Source: Chloroflexota bacterium (GTDB lineage Bacteria; Chloroflexota; Dormibacteria; CF-121). Taken from it: a stretch of 18,730 nt of DNA. The stretch's first letter is position 1; each line of letters starts with the position of its first letter. The DNA lies in the NCBI GenBank assembly GCA_005880605.1, contig VBIS01000107.1:1-18730 (forward strand), written 5' to 3'. Below, in pieces: positions 6,059 through 12,228 of the stretch. The position numbers and the translations under genes were made by a program. The notes beneath the pieces were generated by a model that saw only the letters and a list, made by a program, of their open reading frames with translations, searched no databases and was not told the origin of the DNA.

Positions 6059-6898
6059 GTGCCGTTGGCCGTTCTGCCGCTCGTCTTGTTGGCGGCCGTC
6101 TTCCACGCCGCGTGGAACGCGCTCCTGAAGGCTTCGGAGAATCCGTTGTCGCTGGCGACGCGGGCGGTGAGCTGGGGGACCGTCGTCTCACTGCCACCGG
6201 TCGCGGTCGCCTGGGTCCTGGCCGGCCGCCCAGGGCTCCCACTGGCGGGATGGCTGCTCGCGGTCGCCTCCGCATTCCTGGAACTCCTCTACTTCATCAC
6301 GCTCTCGACCGCGTATCGGCGGGGTGAGCTCTCGGTCGTCTACCCGATCGCCCGCGGTACGGCCCCGCTCCTCGCCGTGCTGGTCGGCCTGACCCTCCTT
6401 GGCGAGCGCCTTCACGTCGCCGCGGTCTTCGGCATCGCGTGCCTGGTCGTCGGGATCTGGGTGGTGCGGCGGCCAGCCGGCGCCGGGTCGGCACTTGGGC
6501 CCGCGCTGCTGACGGGCGTCCTGATCGCGGCCTATACCTCGCTCGACCGGATCGGGGTCCGGCTTGGTCCACCCTGGATGTACGCTTGGCTCCTCTGGTT
6601 CTTTGGCGCGATTTTCCTGGTCGCCTTTACGACCATCCGTCGCGTCCCGGGCTCACGCCTTACCGACGAACCGGCCATTTCGCTGGTGGTCGCCCTCTTG
6701 ATGACGGCTGCCTACTTCATGATCCTGTTCGCGTTGAGTGTGGCGCCGCTTGCGATCATCGCGCCGCTCCGCGAATCGGCCATCGTCCTGGTCACGGCCT
6801 GGGGCATCTGGCGGCTTGCGGAGCGTCGCGGCGCCTGGATCCGTGTTGCCGGTGCGTTCACGATCGTCGGCGGCATCGTCCTTCTCGCCATTTCGTGA
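6059..6898 (+). CDS. EamA/DMT-superfamily transporter
   Basis: A 279-residue integral membrane protein with about ten helices in two repeated EamA halves. The first half opens with LPLVLLAAVFHAAWNALLK, the hallmark of this group, and has YPIARGTAPLLAVLVGLTLLGE at the end of repeat one. The second repeat runs from about residue 145 and contains the matching PLRESAIVLVTAWGIW segment. Members export or import amino acids, metabolites or drugs; substrate cannot be told from sequence. It starts with GTG at 6059, 6 nt after a TAGACT box and without a ribosome-binding site, so it is probably leaderless. It is divergent from ku, with only ~67 bp between them, and monocistronic. Confidence 0.88.
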   Translation: MPLAVLPLVLLAAVFHAAWNALLKASENPLSLATRAVSWGTVVSLPPVAVAWVLAGRPGLPLAGWLLAVASAFLELLYFITLSTAYRRGELSVVYPIARGTAPLLAVLVGLTLLGERLHVAAVFGIACLVVGIWVVRRPAGAGSALGPALLTGVLIAAYTSLDRIGVRLGPPWMYAWLLWFFGAIFLVAFTTIRRVPGSRLTDEPAISLVVALLMTAAYFMILFALSVAPLAIIAPLRESAIVLVTAWGIWRLAERRGAWIRVAGAFTIVGGIVLLAIS

Positions 6899-6936
6899 CA
6901 GTACCCGCTCCGGCCCCACCGGCGGATAGCCCGTGA

Positions 6937-7047
6937 TTAGGGCAGGCTTGGCCGATAGGTCGTGAGGGCGGGCAGCACGAAGAACCACATCACGGCCCCA
7001 ATCATGCCCGCGAACATCAGCATGGCGAAGAAGGTTCGGCCCGTCAT
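6937..7047 (-). CDS. Candidate 36-residue single-helix membrane peptide
   Basis: A short open frame from ATG 7047 to TAA 6937 encodes one hydrophobic helix (FFAMLMFAGMIGAVMWFFV) flanked by TGR at the N-terminus and a polar PALTTYRPSLP end. A purine-rich GGGGGA sits 8 nt before the ATG, a good ribosome-binding site for this window. It fills the gap between the EamA gene and the divergent cysteine protein. The amphipathic composition and the site support a real gene, but it is too short for homology judgement by eye. Function is unknown. Confidence 0.5.
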   Translation of the reverse strand: MTGRTFFAMLMFAGMIGAVMWFFVLPALTTYRPSLP

Positions 7048-7112
7048 GGATATGTCCCCCTAGTACATGCCTCGGGCGCGGCGATGCTTGCGAAATGGCT
7101 GTATCGGCAGTG

Positions 7113-7118
7113 TATCGT
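7113..7118 (+). promoter_or_regulatory. -10 box of the four-cysteine protein, leaderless layout
   Basis: TATCGT is 6 nt upstream of the ATG at 7125. A TTGCGA (7088-7093) lies 19 bp upstream as a possible -35 box. The box is the second of two TGTATCG direct repeats (7100-7106 and 7111-7117) spaced 11 bp apart, about one DNA turn. Confidence 0.45.
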
Positions 7119-7124
7119 TACCTG

Positions 7125-7376
7125 ATGCCCAGCGAGCCCATCCTTGACCCTCGGCCGGCCGACCGTTGCACCTTCCGCCGCCCCTTCGCCCCGGGCTTTA
7201 GCGAGTGTCCAACCTTCGAAGCCGTCGAATACGGGGTGGCGGATTTTGCTGGCCACCCCCTGGGAGCAATTATTTCGTGTACGCACCTGGAGCCGTACCA
7301 GTTGAGCAGGGGCGGCTCGTCCTATCCACGCTGCCAATTGGGAGGTCCCGCGCAGCGGGCTGCGGGTAACCACTAA
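7125..7376 (+). CDS. Small four-cysteine protein, possible zinc binder
   Basis: An 83-residue soluble protein from ATG 7125. Cysteines at 15, 28, 52 and 70 sit in conserved-looking contexts (DRCTF, FSECPTFE, ISCTHLEPY, YPRCQLGG), suggesting a metal-bound or disulfide-stabilised small fold; CTHL and YPRC-LG read like the small zinc-ribbon-like hypotheticals of environmental bacteria. An ATG 30 nt further upstream is in frame but would precede the -10 box, so ATG 7125 is preferred. It is divergent from the 36-residue peptide and ends just before tRNA-Pro. No named family was recognised. Confidence 0.6.
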   Translation: MPSEPILDPRPADRCTFRRPFAPGFSECPTFEAVEYGVADFAGHPLGAIISCTHLEPYQLSRGGSSYPRCQLGGPAQRAAGNH

Positions 7377-7391
7377 CGATTGAGAAGGGAG

Positions 7392-7466
7392 TCGGGGCGA
7401 GAAGATTTGAACTTCCGACCTCTCGGTCCCGAACCGAGCACTCTAACCTGGCTGAGCTACGCCCCG
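7392..7466 (-). tRNA. tRNA-Pro, anticodon CGG
   Basis: Full cloverleaf on the minus strand: acceptor stem CGGGGCG/CGCCCCG, D arm GTAGCTCAGCCAGGTTAGAG, anticodon stem CTCGG/CCGAG with loop TTCGGGA (anticodon CGG, reads CCG), T arm GGAAGTTCAAATCTTC, discriminator A. CCA is not encoded. Confidence 0.95.
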
Positions 7467-7515
7467 ATCGGCGAATGTCAATGATAACCTCTCCTTGGCG
7501 CGCCGCCGGGAGCAT
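7467..7515. promoter_or_regulatory. Shared promoter spacer between divergent tRNA genes
   Basis: This 49-bp gap must hold the promoters of both tRNAs. On the minus strand TATCAT (7486-7481) ends 14 nt before the 5' end of tRNA-Pro and is a good -10 box. On the plus strand TAACCT (7485-7490) is 25 nt before tRNA-Arg and is a weaker candidate that overlaps it. Confidence 0.45.
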
Positions 7516-7589
7516 GCCCTCGTAGCTCAGGGGACCAGAGCGCCGCCGTCCTAAGGCGGGCGTCGCAGGTTCGAGTCCTGCCGAGGGCA
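7516..7589 (+). tRNA. tRNA-Arg, anticodon CCT
   Basis: Cloverleaf with acceptor stem GCCCTCG/CGAGGGC, D arm TAGCTCAGGGGACCAGAG, anticodon stem CCGCC/GGCGG around loop GTCCTAA (anticodon CCT, reads AGG), T arm GCAGGTTCGAGTCCTGC, discriminator A. CCA is not encoded. The nitrobindin gene begins 24 nt downstream. Confidence 0.95.
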
Positions 7590-7600
7590 TTTTCAGCCTC

Positions 7601-7606
7601 TAACAT
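7601..7606 (+). promoter_or_regulatory. -10 box of the nitrobindin-like gene, leaderless layout
   Basis: TAACAT lies 7 nt before ATG 7614. It also overlaps the upstream in-frame ATG 7605, which argues that 7614 is the real start. Confidence 0.45.
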
Positions 7607-7613
7607 GAAGCCC

Positions 7614-8207
7614 ATGCTCGCCACCGAGCTGAACCCGGCGCTCACGCCTGTCGCATTTCTGTTGGGTACCTGGCGCGGGGAGGGCGAGGGCCAGTACCCC
7701 AGTATCAAGCCCTTTCGCTATCGGGAAGAGATCCGCTTCGCCCATAACGGCAAGCCGTTCCTGATCTACACGCAACGGACGGAGTCGATCGACACTGGGC
7801 AACCGATGCATGGCGAGGCCGGCTACCTCCGGCTCGTCGGCGATGGTCGCGTCGAGTTCGTGATTGCGCAGCCGATCGGCTACACGGAGATCTCGCTCGG
7901 TCGAGTCGATGGCCAGCGAATCGATGTTGAGTGCTCCAGCGTCGGACGCACGCCGACCGCCAAACCAGTCACGTCGATCAGCCGATCGCTATGGATGGAA
8001 AACGAGACGCTTCGTTACGAGCTGAAGATGGGGCTGGGCGGCGCGCCGCTGGCACCGCACCTGGCCGCGAGCTTTCGTCGGGCCGAACTCGCCCATCAGC
8101 TTGTTGCTAAAGCCTGGGATAACGATTGTCTTGCCCGCCATCAGACCCCTGTAGCCGGCCAGCGCGACCGACGCTGCGTCGGCGATCTCGCCCTGCACCA
8201 GGCGTGA
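7614..8207 (+). CDS. Nitrobindin-like (THAP4/FABP-like) heme-binding beta-barrel protein with aberrant C-terminal extension
   Basis: A ten-stranded beta-barrel of the nitrobindin family, which binds ferric heme and reacts with nitric oxide or peroxynitrite. The N-terminal GTWRGEGEG (residues 18-26) is the family GxWxGxG motif; HGEAGYLRL and EFVIAQPIGYTEISLG are typical strands. The C-terminal PLAPHLAASFRR carries His149, equivalent to the proximal heme ligand. Nitrobindins normally stop within a few residues of this point (about 160 residues). Here the frame runs 40 residues further (residues 158-197) through antisense SDR sequence, with no resemblance to the family, and the gene overlaps the convergent SDR gene by 219 bp. 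The core is intact, so it may still be functional. ATG 7614 is chosen over ATG 7605 because a -10 box covers the latter. Confidence 0.82.
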   Translation: MLATELNPALTPVAFLLGTWRGEGEGQYPSIKPFRYREEIRFAHNGKPFLIYTQRTESIDTGQPMHGEAGYLRLVGDGRVEFVIAQPIGYTEISLGRVDGQRIDVECSSVGRTPTAKPVTSISRSLWMENETLRYELKMGLGGAPLAPHLAASFRRAELAHQLVAKAWDNDCLARHQTPVAGQRDRRCVGDLALHQA

Positions 8208-8798
8208 GTCTTCGAGCTGGCCGCGCTTCTGGAAACCGGTGCGGGTGGGACCCGGCGCCAGGGCGGTGACGGTGACGCCGCTGCCACGTAGCTCGTTCGC
8301 CAGCGCCTCGGAAAACGAGAGCACGTACGCCTTGCTCGCGTAGTAGACGGCCATCAGCGGCCCGGGTTCGAAGGCCGCGGTCGAGGCAAGGTTCAGGATG
8401 CGGCCGTACCGTCGCTCGGTCATGCCCTTGAGGAATAGCTTGGTCAGCGTCGTCAGTGCCGTGATGTTGACCTGCAACATCTCGAGCTCGGTTTCCAGGT
8501 TGGTCTCCGTGAACAGGCCGAAGACAGGGAAGCCTGCGTTGTTGACCAGCACGTCGACCTCCATCGATGCGGCGCCGACCTCTTCGTAGATCTCATCGAC
8601 GGCCGCCGGTTTTGATAGGTCTTTGGGGAGGGCCAGCGTCTTGACCCGAAACTCGCTCTCCAGCCGGGCGGCCAGCGCGTTGAGTTTGTCGTGGCTGCGC
8701 GCCACCAGGATGCAATCGAAGCCGTCGCGCCCAAACAGCAATGCCAACTCGTAGCCGATGCCGCCCGAGGCGCCAGTGATCAAAGCCGTCTTGCTCAT
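7989..8798 (-). CDS. Short-chain dehydrogenase/reductase with replaced C-terminus
   Basis: A classical SDR with Rossmann motif TGASGGIG (residues 8-15), NNAG (85-88), catalytic Ser139 in LAST, and Tyr152/Lys156 in YYASK. LVARSHDKL (31-39) suggests NADP preference, as Arg follows strand 2. The product resembles the DltE/YqjQ-like group of short-chain oxidoreductases; substrate unknown. In relatives the sequence after GKTIVIPG..NKL continues with a ~25-residue basic helix. Here it breaks after residue ~235 and the last 34 residues are antisense to the nitrobindin gene, so the native tail seems lost. The active-site half is complete. The ATG at 8798 overlaps the DUF1684 stop by 4 bp (ATGA type), so the two are coupled in an operon behind the helicase. 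Confidence 0.88.
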   Translation of the reverse strand: MSKTALITGASGGIGYELALLFGRDGFDCILVARSHDKLNALAARLESEFRVKTLALPKDLSKPAAVDEIYEEVGAASMEVDVLVNNAGFPVFGLFTETNLETELEMLQVNITALTTLTKLFLKGMTERRYGRILNLASTAAFEPGPLMAVYYASKAYVLSFSEALANELRGSGVTVTALAPGPTRTGFQKRGQLEDSRLVQGEIADAASVALAGYRGLMAGKTIVIPGFSNKLMGEFGPTKARGQVRCQRRAAQPHLQLVTKRLVFHP

Positions 8799-9424
8799 GG
8801 ATACAGTTTCTCCCCGGCGCGGACCGGGACCGGCAGCCAGTTCTCGCGTGGCGCCAGCGGACAGGCCCAGCGCGCGTCGTAGACGCAGGACGGGTTGTAG
8901 GCGAAGTTGAAGTCGATCGTGATATCGGGCGATCCGGCTGTCAGCTCGAGCGCCAGGCCATCGGTGTTCTTCACGGTGTCGAAGAGGTAGCGCCCGCCAC
9001 CATAGGTTTCGTGGCCCGAGGTCGCGTCGCGAAAGGGAAGAAAGAGGCCGCCGCCATAACCGACGAGGCTGAAGATGGTCAGCTGGCAGTCCTGCCCGCC
9101 CAGCCGGAAGCGCAACCGGCCGGCTCGCCGGTAGATGATCACGCCATCCTCGCCACCGGTATCGATCTCGAGCGGATCGCCGGCCTCAGCCGGTTCAACC
9201 CGTAGGCGGATTCGATAGGTTGGGTCGTGGTCGAAGTACCGTAACCCCTTGAATCGCGTCCGCGCCTCCTCGTTCAGTGGAGACTGAGGATGCGTGCGAA
9301 ACAACGCATCACGAGCGTGGCGGAATCGCGCGAGGGCGTCGGGCCCGGAGATCCGGTAGAGGTCGCCCACACGCCGTCGCCAATCGGCGAGGTCGAGATA
9401 AGGCTGGACCGGCGTCTTGGCCAT
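8795..9424 (-). CDS. DUF1684 family protein
   Basis: A 209-residue cytoplasmic protein of the DUF1684 family. The diagnostic C-terminal blocks are LFLPFRDATSGHETYGGGRY, DFNFAYNPSCVYD and CPLAPRENWLPVPVRAGEK, in the order and spacing expected, with length normal. Its biochemical role is not established. It begins 23 nt after the helicase stop and shares a 4-bp stop/start overlap with the SDR gene, so helicase, DUF1684 and SDR are likely co-transcribed. Confidence 0.88.
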   Translation of the reverse strand: MAKTPVQPYLDLADWRRRVGDLYRISGPDALARFRHARDALFRTHPQSPLNEEARTRFKGLRYFDHDPTYRIRLRVEPAEAGDPLEIDTGGEDGVIIYRRAGRLRFRLGGQDCQLTIFSLVGYGGGLFLPFRDATSGHETYGGGRYLFDTVKNTDGLALELTAGSPDITIDFNFAYNPSCVYDARWACPLAPRENWLPVPVRAGEKLYP

Positions 9425-9447
9425 CGGCGCTGTGGCTTAGCGGGTCG

Positions 9448-11991
9448 TTAGCTACCGCGCTCGACGGCCTGCGCCGCGGGTTCCCGTTGCACCGGCTGGC
9501 TCGAGGCCGGCGCCTGGGAGGGCCCGCCATCCGACGGTGCCTCGCCGTTGGTCGTGCCGTTGGCGGGCGAGAAGGAGCTCCGGCGACGGCCGCGGCGACG
9601 ACGGAACTTGCGCGGCGGGGCGGTCGCGCCGTCGGCCGGCGGCGCGTCGGGCGCCGGCGCCGGTGTCCCGTTGGTGGCCACGGCGGTTCCGGGTGTCACC
9701 GGCCTCGGGGTGAATCCGCGCCGCCGCCGCCGCGGTCGTCCGACCGGCGCCCCCGGTCGCTGGCGGCGACGGTCGCCCCGGCGGCCCCCCGCGGCTGCGT
9801 CCATGGCGTGCAGGGCGCCGATCCCGGCGACCCGACCCTCTCGTTCGACATGCTCCAGCAGCGGTCGGTACAGGTCCTGTCCCTCCCGACCGGTCATCGT
9901 TTCGATGTCGCCGACCACCACCAGCAGTTGCTTGGCGCGCGAGATCGCGACGTTGAGCCGCTGGGCCTTCTTCAAGAAGCCGATCCGCTCGGCCTCGTTG
10001 CTGCGAACCAGGCTGAGGATGACGACGTCGGCCTCCTCACCTTCGAAGGCGTCGACGGTGTCAACCGCGAGGCCCGGCAGCGCCACCATACGCAACTCGC
10101 GGCGCAGCTGGGTGACCTGGTCCTGGTACATGGCGATGACCGCGACCCGCAGCTGCTCGAGCCCGAGCCGTTGTAGGTGACGCACCACGCGACCAACGGC
10201 CTCGATCTCGGCACGGTTCGATATGCTGCCCGACCCACCTTTCTTTTCCCGGCCCCGGATCGTCAACCAGGTGAGGTTGCGGTTGAAGGGCCAGGGCAGG
10301 GGCGAGCGCAGGGCGGCCATCTCGGGCGAGTTGCGCAGCCGGCCATCGTATGAGGCGGTCGACACATAACTGCCGATGGGGGCGGCCATTCGGTACTGCT
10401 CATCGAGCATCACCACATTGGTCTCCGGAAGGACCGCCCAGCTCAATTCGAAGAAGCTGGCATCGCGGACCAGGGATTTCGCCTCGTCGTCGTCGACGGG
10501 AAAGGCCGCGGCGCTCTCGTCGAGGACGGGCGGGAGCTGACGGTGGTCACCGACCAGCAGCCAGCGCGGGGCCAGCCGGAGCAACGGCAGCGTCTCGGTA
10601 AAGCGCACCTTGTTCGCCTCGTCGAGGATCAACCAGTCGAACATCTCGGCTTCCTTGGCGGCGAGTGCAATGCGGTTGACCGTCCCGAAGACGACGTGGG
10701 CGTTCCGCACTCGCGGGTCGTCGGCTTCGACGATGCTGGAGCGGAACTTCGGGTCGACCTTCTCGGGCTCGGCGATGCGGACCATGCGCAACGAGTCGAG
10801 GCCTTGCAGCCGCTCCTGCGCGTTGTCCACCGCGGTGTTGGCGTGCGAGGTCATGAGGATCCGGACATTCGGGTCGCGCGCCACCAGCTGGCGCACCGTC
10901 TCGACGATCGAGGTGGTCTTACCGGTGCCGGGCGGGCCCTGCACCAGCTGCATGCTGCCCGGGAAAAGGTTGACGGCGCTTCGCACGGCTTGCTGCTGGC
11001 TGGGGTTGAGCCGTTCGTCGAAGGGCTGCAGGTCGCCCAGGCCCGGGGGCAGCACCTCGTCGGGCGCGATCAGGAGCGCGGCCACCCGCCGCAGGCTGAT
11101 GTCGCCGGCCGGGAAGCCGTTCAAGGTTCGCTGCTGCACCTCGACGACCGCGGTGATCGGCTGGGGGCGAATCGTGCCCGGGCCGAGGGTGCCCTCTTCG
11201 CGGAGCTTGACCAGCCAGCGCCGGCCACCGCCTTCGCCCCGGATCAGGGTGCCCTCCCGCTCTGCTCCATGGGCGGTGCGGATAACGACCCGATCGCCTT
11301 CCTTGAAGCCGCCGCGGCGACTGAGGACGAGCATGGCGCCTGCGCTCCGATCGCCGTTGGTCGCCCCGCAGACAGTGCACTTGGCGCCGTTGACCTGGAG
11401 GCTCTCGCACTTGCTACAGATGACGCCTTCGGTCTCGACCTCGTACGGGCGAGCATCCTGCTCCGCCTGCCAGGTGAGCCACTGGCGCTCGTGGTTGGCA
11501 AAGGCCTGGCCCGCCAGCACGAGGGGCAGCTGCGCCGCCTCGTCGAGGGCGGTCAGCTGGCGCCGGACCCAGTCTTCCTCGGGCACGTAGGTAGCGGGCT
11601 CCATCACCACCTCCGAGACCTCGATGGTCAGCACGTCGCCGGCGTCCTTGGTCGGATCAGGATCGGGCTGAACTCGCTCGACGACGAAGGCCAGGTCGCG
11701 GCCGGGAAGGCCGAAGAGCTGGCCGACCAGGCCGAAGCGCTCGATGCGGGTCTCGGATCGTTTCTGAAGGTTCAGCGTGAAGCGGACGGGTGCGTGCTTG
11801 AGGTCGACGTAGCCGTCACCCTCGGTGCCTTCCGTGAGCAAGCCGATGACCGCCTCCTGACCCAGGTGGGAGAGGAGCGTTTCGGCCTGGCTCTCCGGCG
11901 CGGCGCAGACTTTGATCCGAATGGCCGTCACGTCCGGGGCCCGATGGGCGAACGGGGACCCCGCAGCAACAGGCGGTAACCGTAAGGTCAA
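9448..11991 (-). CDS. UPF1-like superfamily 1 helicase with zinc ribbon and basic/proline-rich tail
   Basis: An 847-residue ATPase of the UPF1/SMUBP2/Dna2-like SF1 family. Order: N-terminal beta domain; four-cysteine zinc ribbon CSKCESLQVNGAKCTVCG (near 11362-11420); beta-barrel segment (GDRVVIRTAHGAEREGTLI); Walker A GPPGTGKT (residues 352-359); motif II LILDEAN; motif III GDHRQLPPV; motif IV-region LDEQYRM; motif V DTVDAFEGEEADVV; motif VI LNVAISRAK. Motif II reads DEAN rather than the usual DEAG/DEAA. The last ~110 residues are low-complexity: Arg clusters (GRPRRRRRG, KFRRRRGRRR) separated by Pro/Ala/Thr stretches, likely a nucleic-acid-binding tail. TTG 11991 is chosen because AAGGAG (12002-11997) lies 5 nt upstream; the in-frame ATG at 12183 lies before the likely promoter. 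The substrate, RNA or DNA, is not determined. Confidence 0.9.
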   Translation of the reverse strand: MTLRLPPVAAGSPFAHRAPDVTAIRIKVCAAPESQAETLLSHLGQEAVIGLLTEGTEGDGYVDLKHAPVRFTLNLQKRSETRIERFGLVGQLFGLPGRDLAFVVERVQPDPDPTKDAGDVLTIEVSEVVMEPATYVPEEDWVRRQLTALDEAAQLPLVLAGQAFANHERQWLTWQAEQDARPYEVETEGVICSKCESLQVNGAKCTVCGATNGDRSAGAMLVLSRRGGFKEGDRVVIRTAHGAEREGTLIRGEGGGRRWLVKLREEGTLGPGTIRPQPITAVVEVQQRTLNGFPAGDISLRRVAALLIAPDEVLPPGLGDLQPFDERLNPSQQQAVRSAVNLFPGSMQLVQGPPGTGKTTSIVETVRQLVARDPNVRILMTSHANTAVDNAQERLQGLDSLRMVRIAEPEKVDPKFRSSIVEADDPRVRNAHVVFGTVNRIALAAKEAEMFDWLILDEANKVRFTETLPLLRLAPRWLLVGDHRQLPPVLDESAAAFPVDDDEAKSLVRDASFFELSWAVLPETNVVMLDEQYRMAAPIGSYVSTASYDGRLRNSPEMAALRSPLPWPFNRNLTWLTIRGREKKGGSGSISNRAEIEAVGRVVRHLQRLGLEQLRVAVIAMYQDQVTQLRRELRMVALPGLAVDTVDAFEGEEADVVILSLVRSNEAERIGFLKKAQRLNVAISRAKQLLVVVGDIETMTGREGQDLYRPLLEHVEREGRVAGIGALHAMDAAAGGRRGDRRRQRPGAPVGRPRRRRRGFTPRPVTPGTAVATNGTPAPAPDAPPADGATAPPRKFRRRRGRRRSSFSPANGTTNGEAPSDGGPSQAPASSQPVQREPAAQAVERGS

Positions 11992-11996
11992 GGGCG

Positions 11997-12002
11997 CTCC
12001 TT
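11997..12002 (-). promoter_or_regulatory. Ribosome-binding site that sets the helicase start
   Basis: On the minus strand AAGGAG is followed after 5 nt by TTG 11991. It is the strongest Shine-Dalgarno sequence in the window and favours a TTG start over the upstream in-frame ATG 12183. Confidence 0.65.
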
Positions 12003-12109
12003 GTGGCGCATAAGATTGGGCCTGGCTTTCACAGGTGGGCCGACAGCTTGCCACCCCTTCGGCGGAGCGTCGGACAGGCGACAGCGACCGCCCGTCTAAC
12101 CCGGCCCCC

Positions 12110-12138
12110 AGTATAACGCCAACAGGGGGCATTCGCCA
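12110..12138 (-). promoter_or_regulatory. Promoter of the helicase-DUF1684-SDR operon
   Basis: On the minus strand TATACT (12115-12110) is a good -10 box, preceded after 17 bp by a weak -35 box TGGCGA (12138-12133). It predicts a ~110-nt leader before the TTG start. It sits back to back with the glycosyltransferase promoter. Confidence 0.45.
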
Positions 12139-12161
12139 CTTTGGCCCAATACGAATACCGT

Positions 12162-12190
12162 TTGGGCGGTCGGCCAACGGCATCTACAAT
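12162..12190 (+). promoter_or_regulatory. Promoter of the glycosyltransferase gene
   Basis: -35 TTGGGC (12162-12167), 17 bp, -10 TACAAT (12185-12190). Transcription would start near 12197, giving a ~32-nt leader with AGGA (12221-12224) ahead of GTG 12229. Confidence 0.5.
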
Positions 12191-12228
12191 CAAGGCGCCC
12201 TGGTGGCGTTCCACTAGGGTAGGAAGCG

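Noticed and set aside
5053..9447. A defence island around ku and the helicase
   Set aside because: No nuclease, methylase, toxin or other defence partner is present and intervening genes are ordinary metabolic or tRNA genes.
9700..9790. Dense CCG/CGC-rich stretch as a tandem repeat or CRISPR-like element
   Set aside because: It encodes the arginine-rich helicase tail; no regular repeat-spacer period is present.
10543..11979. Long plus-strand open frame (478 codons) opposite the helicase
   Set aside because: Antisense shadow of a gene with all SF1 helicase motifs; its translation is low-complexity with no family features.
11992..12183. Upstream ATG start (12183) for the helicase
   Set aside because: It lies before the predicted promoter at 12110-12138, and TTG 11991 has a strong AAGGAG site; the extra 64 residues look non-homologous.
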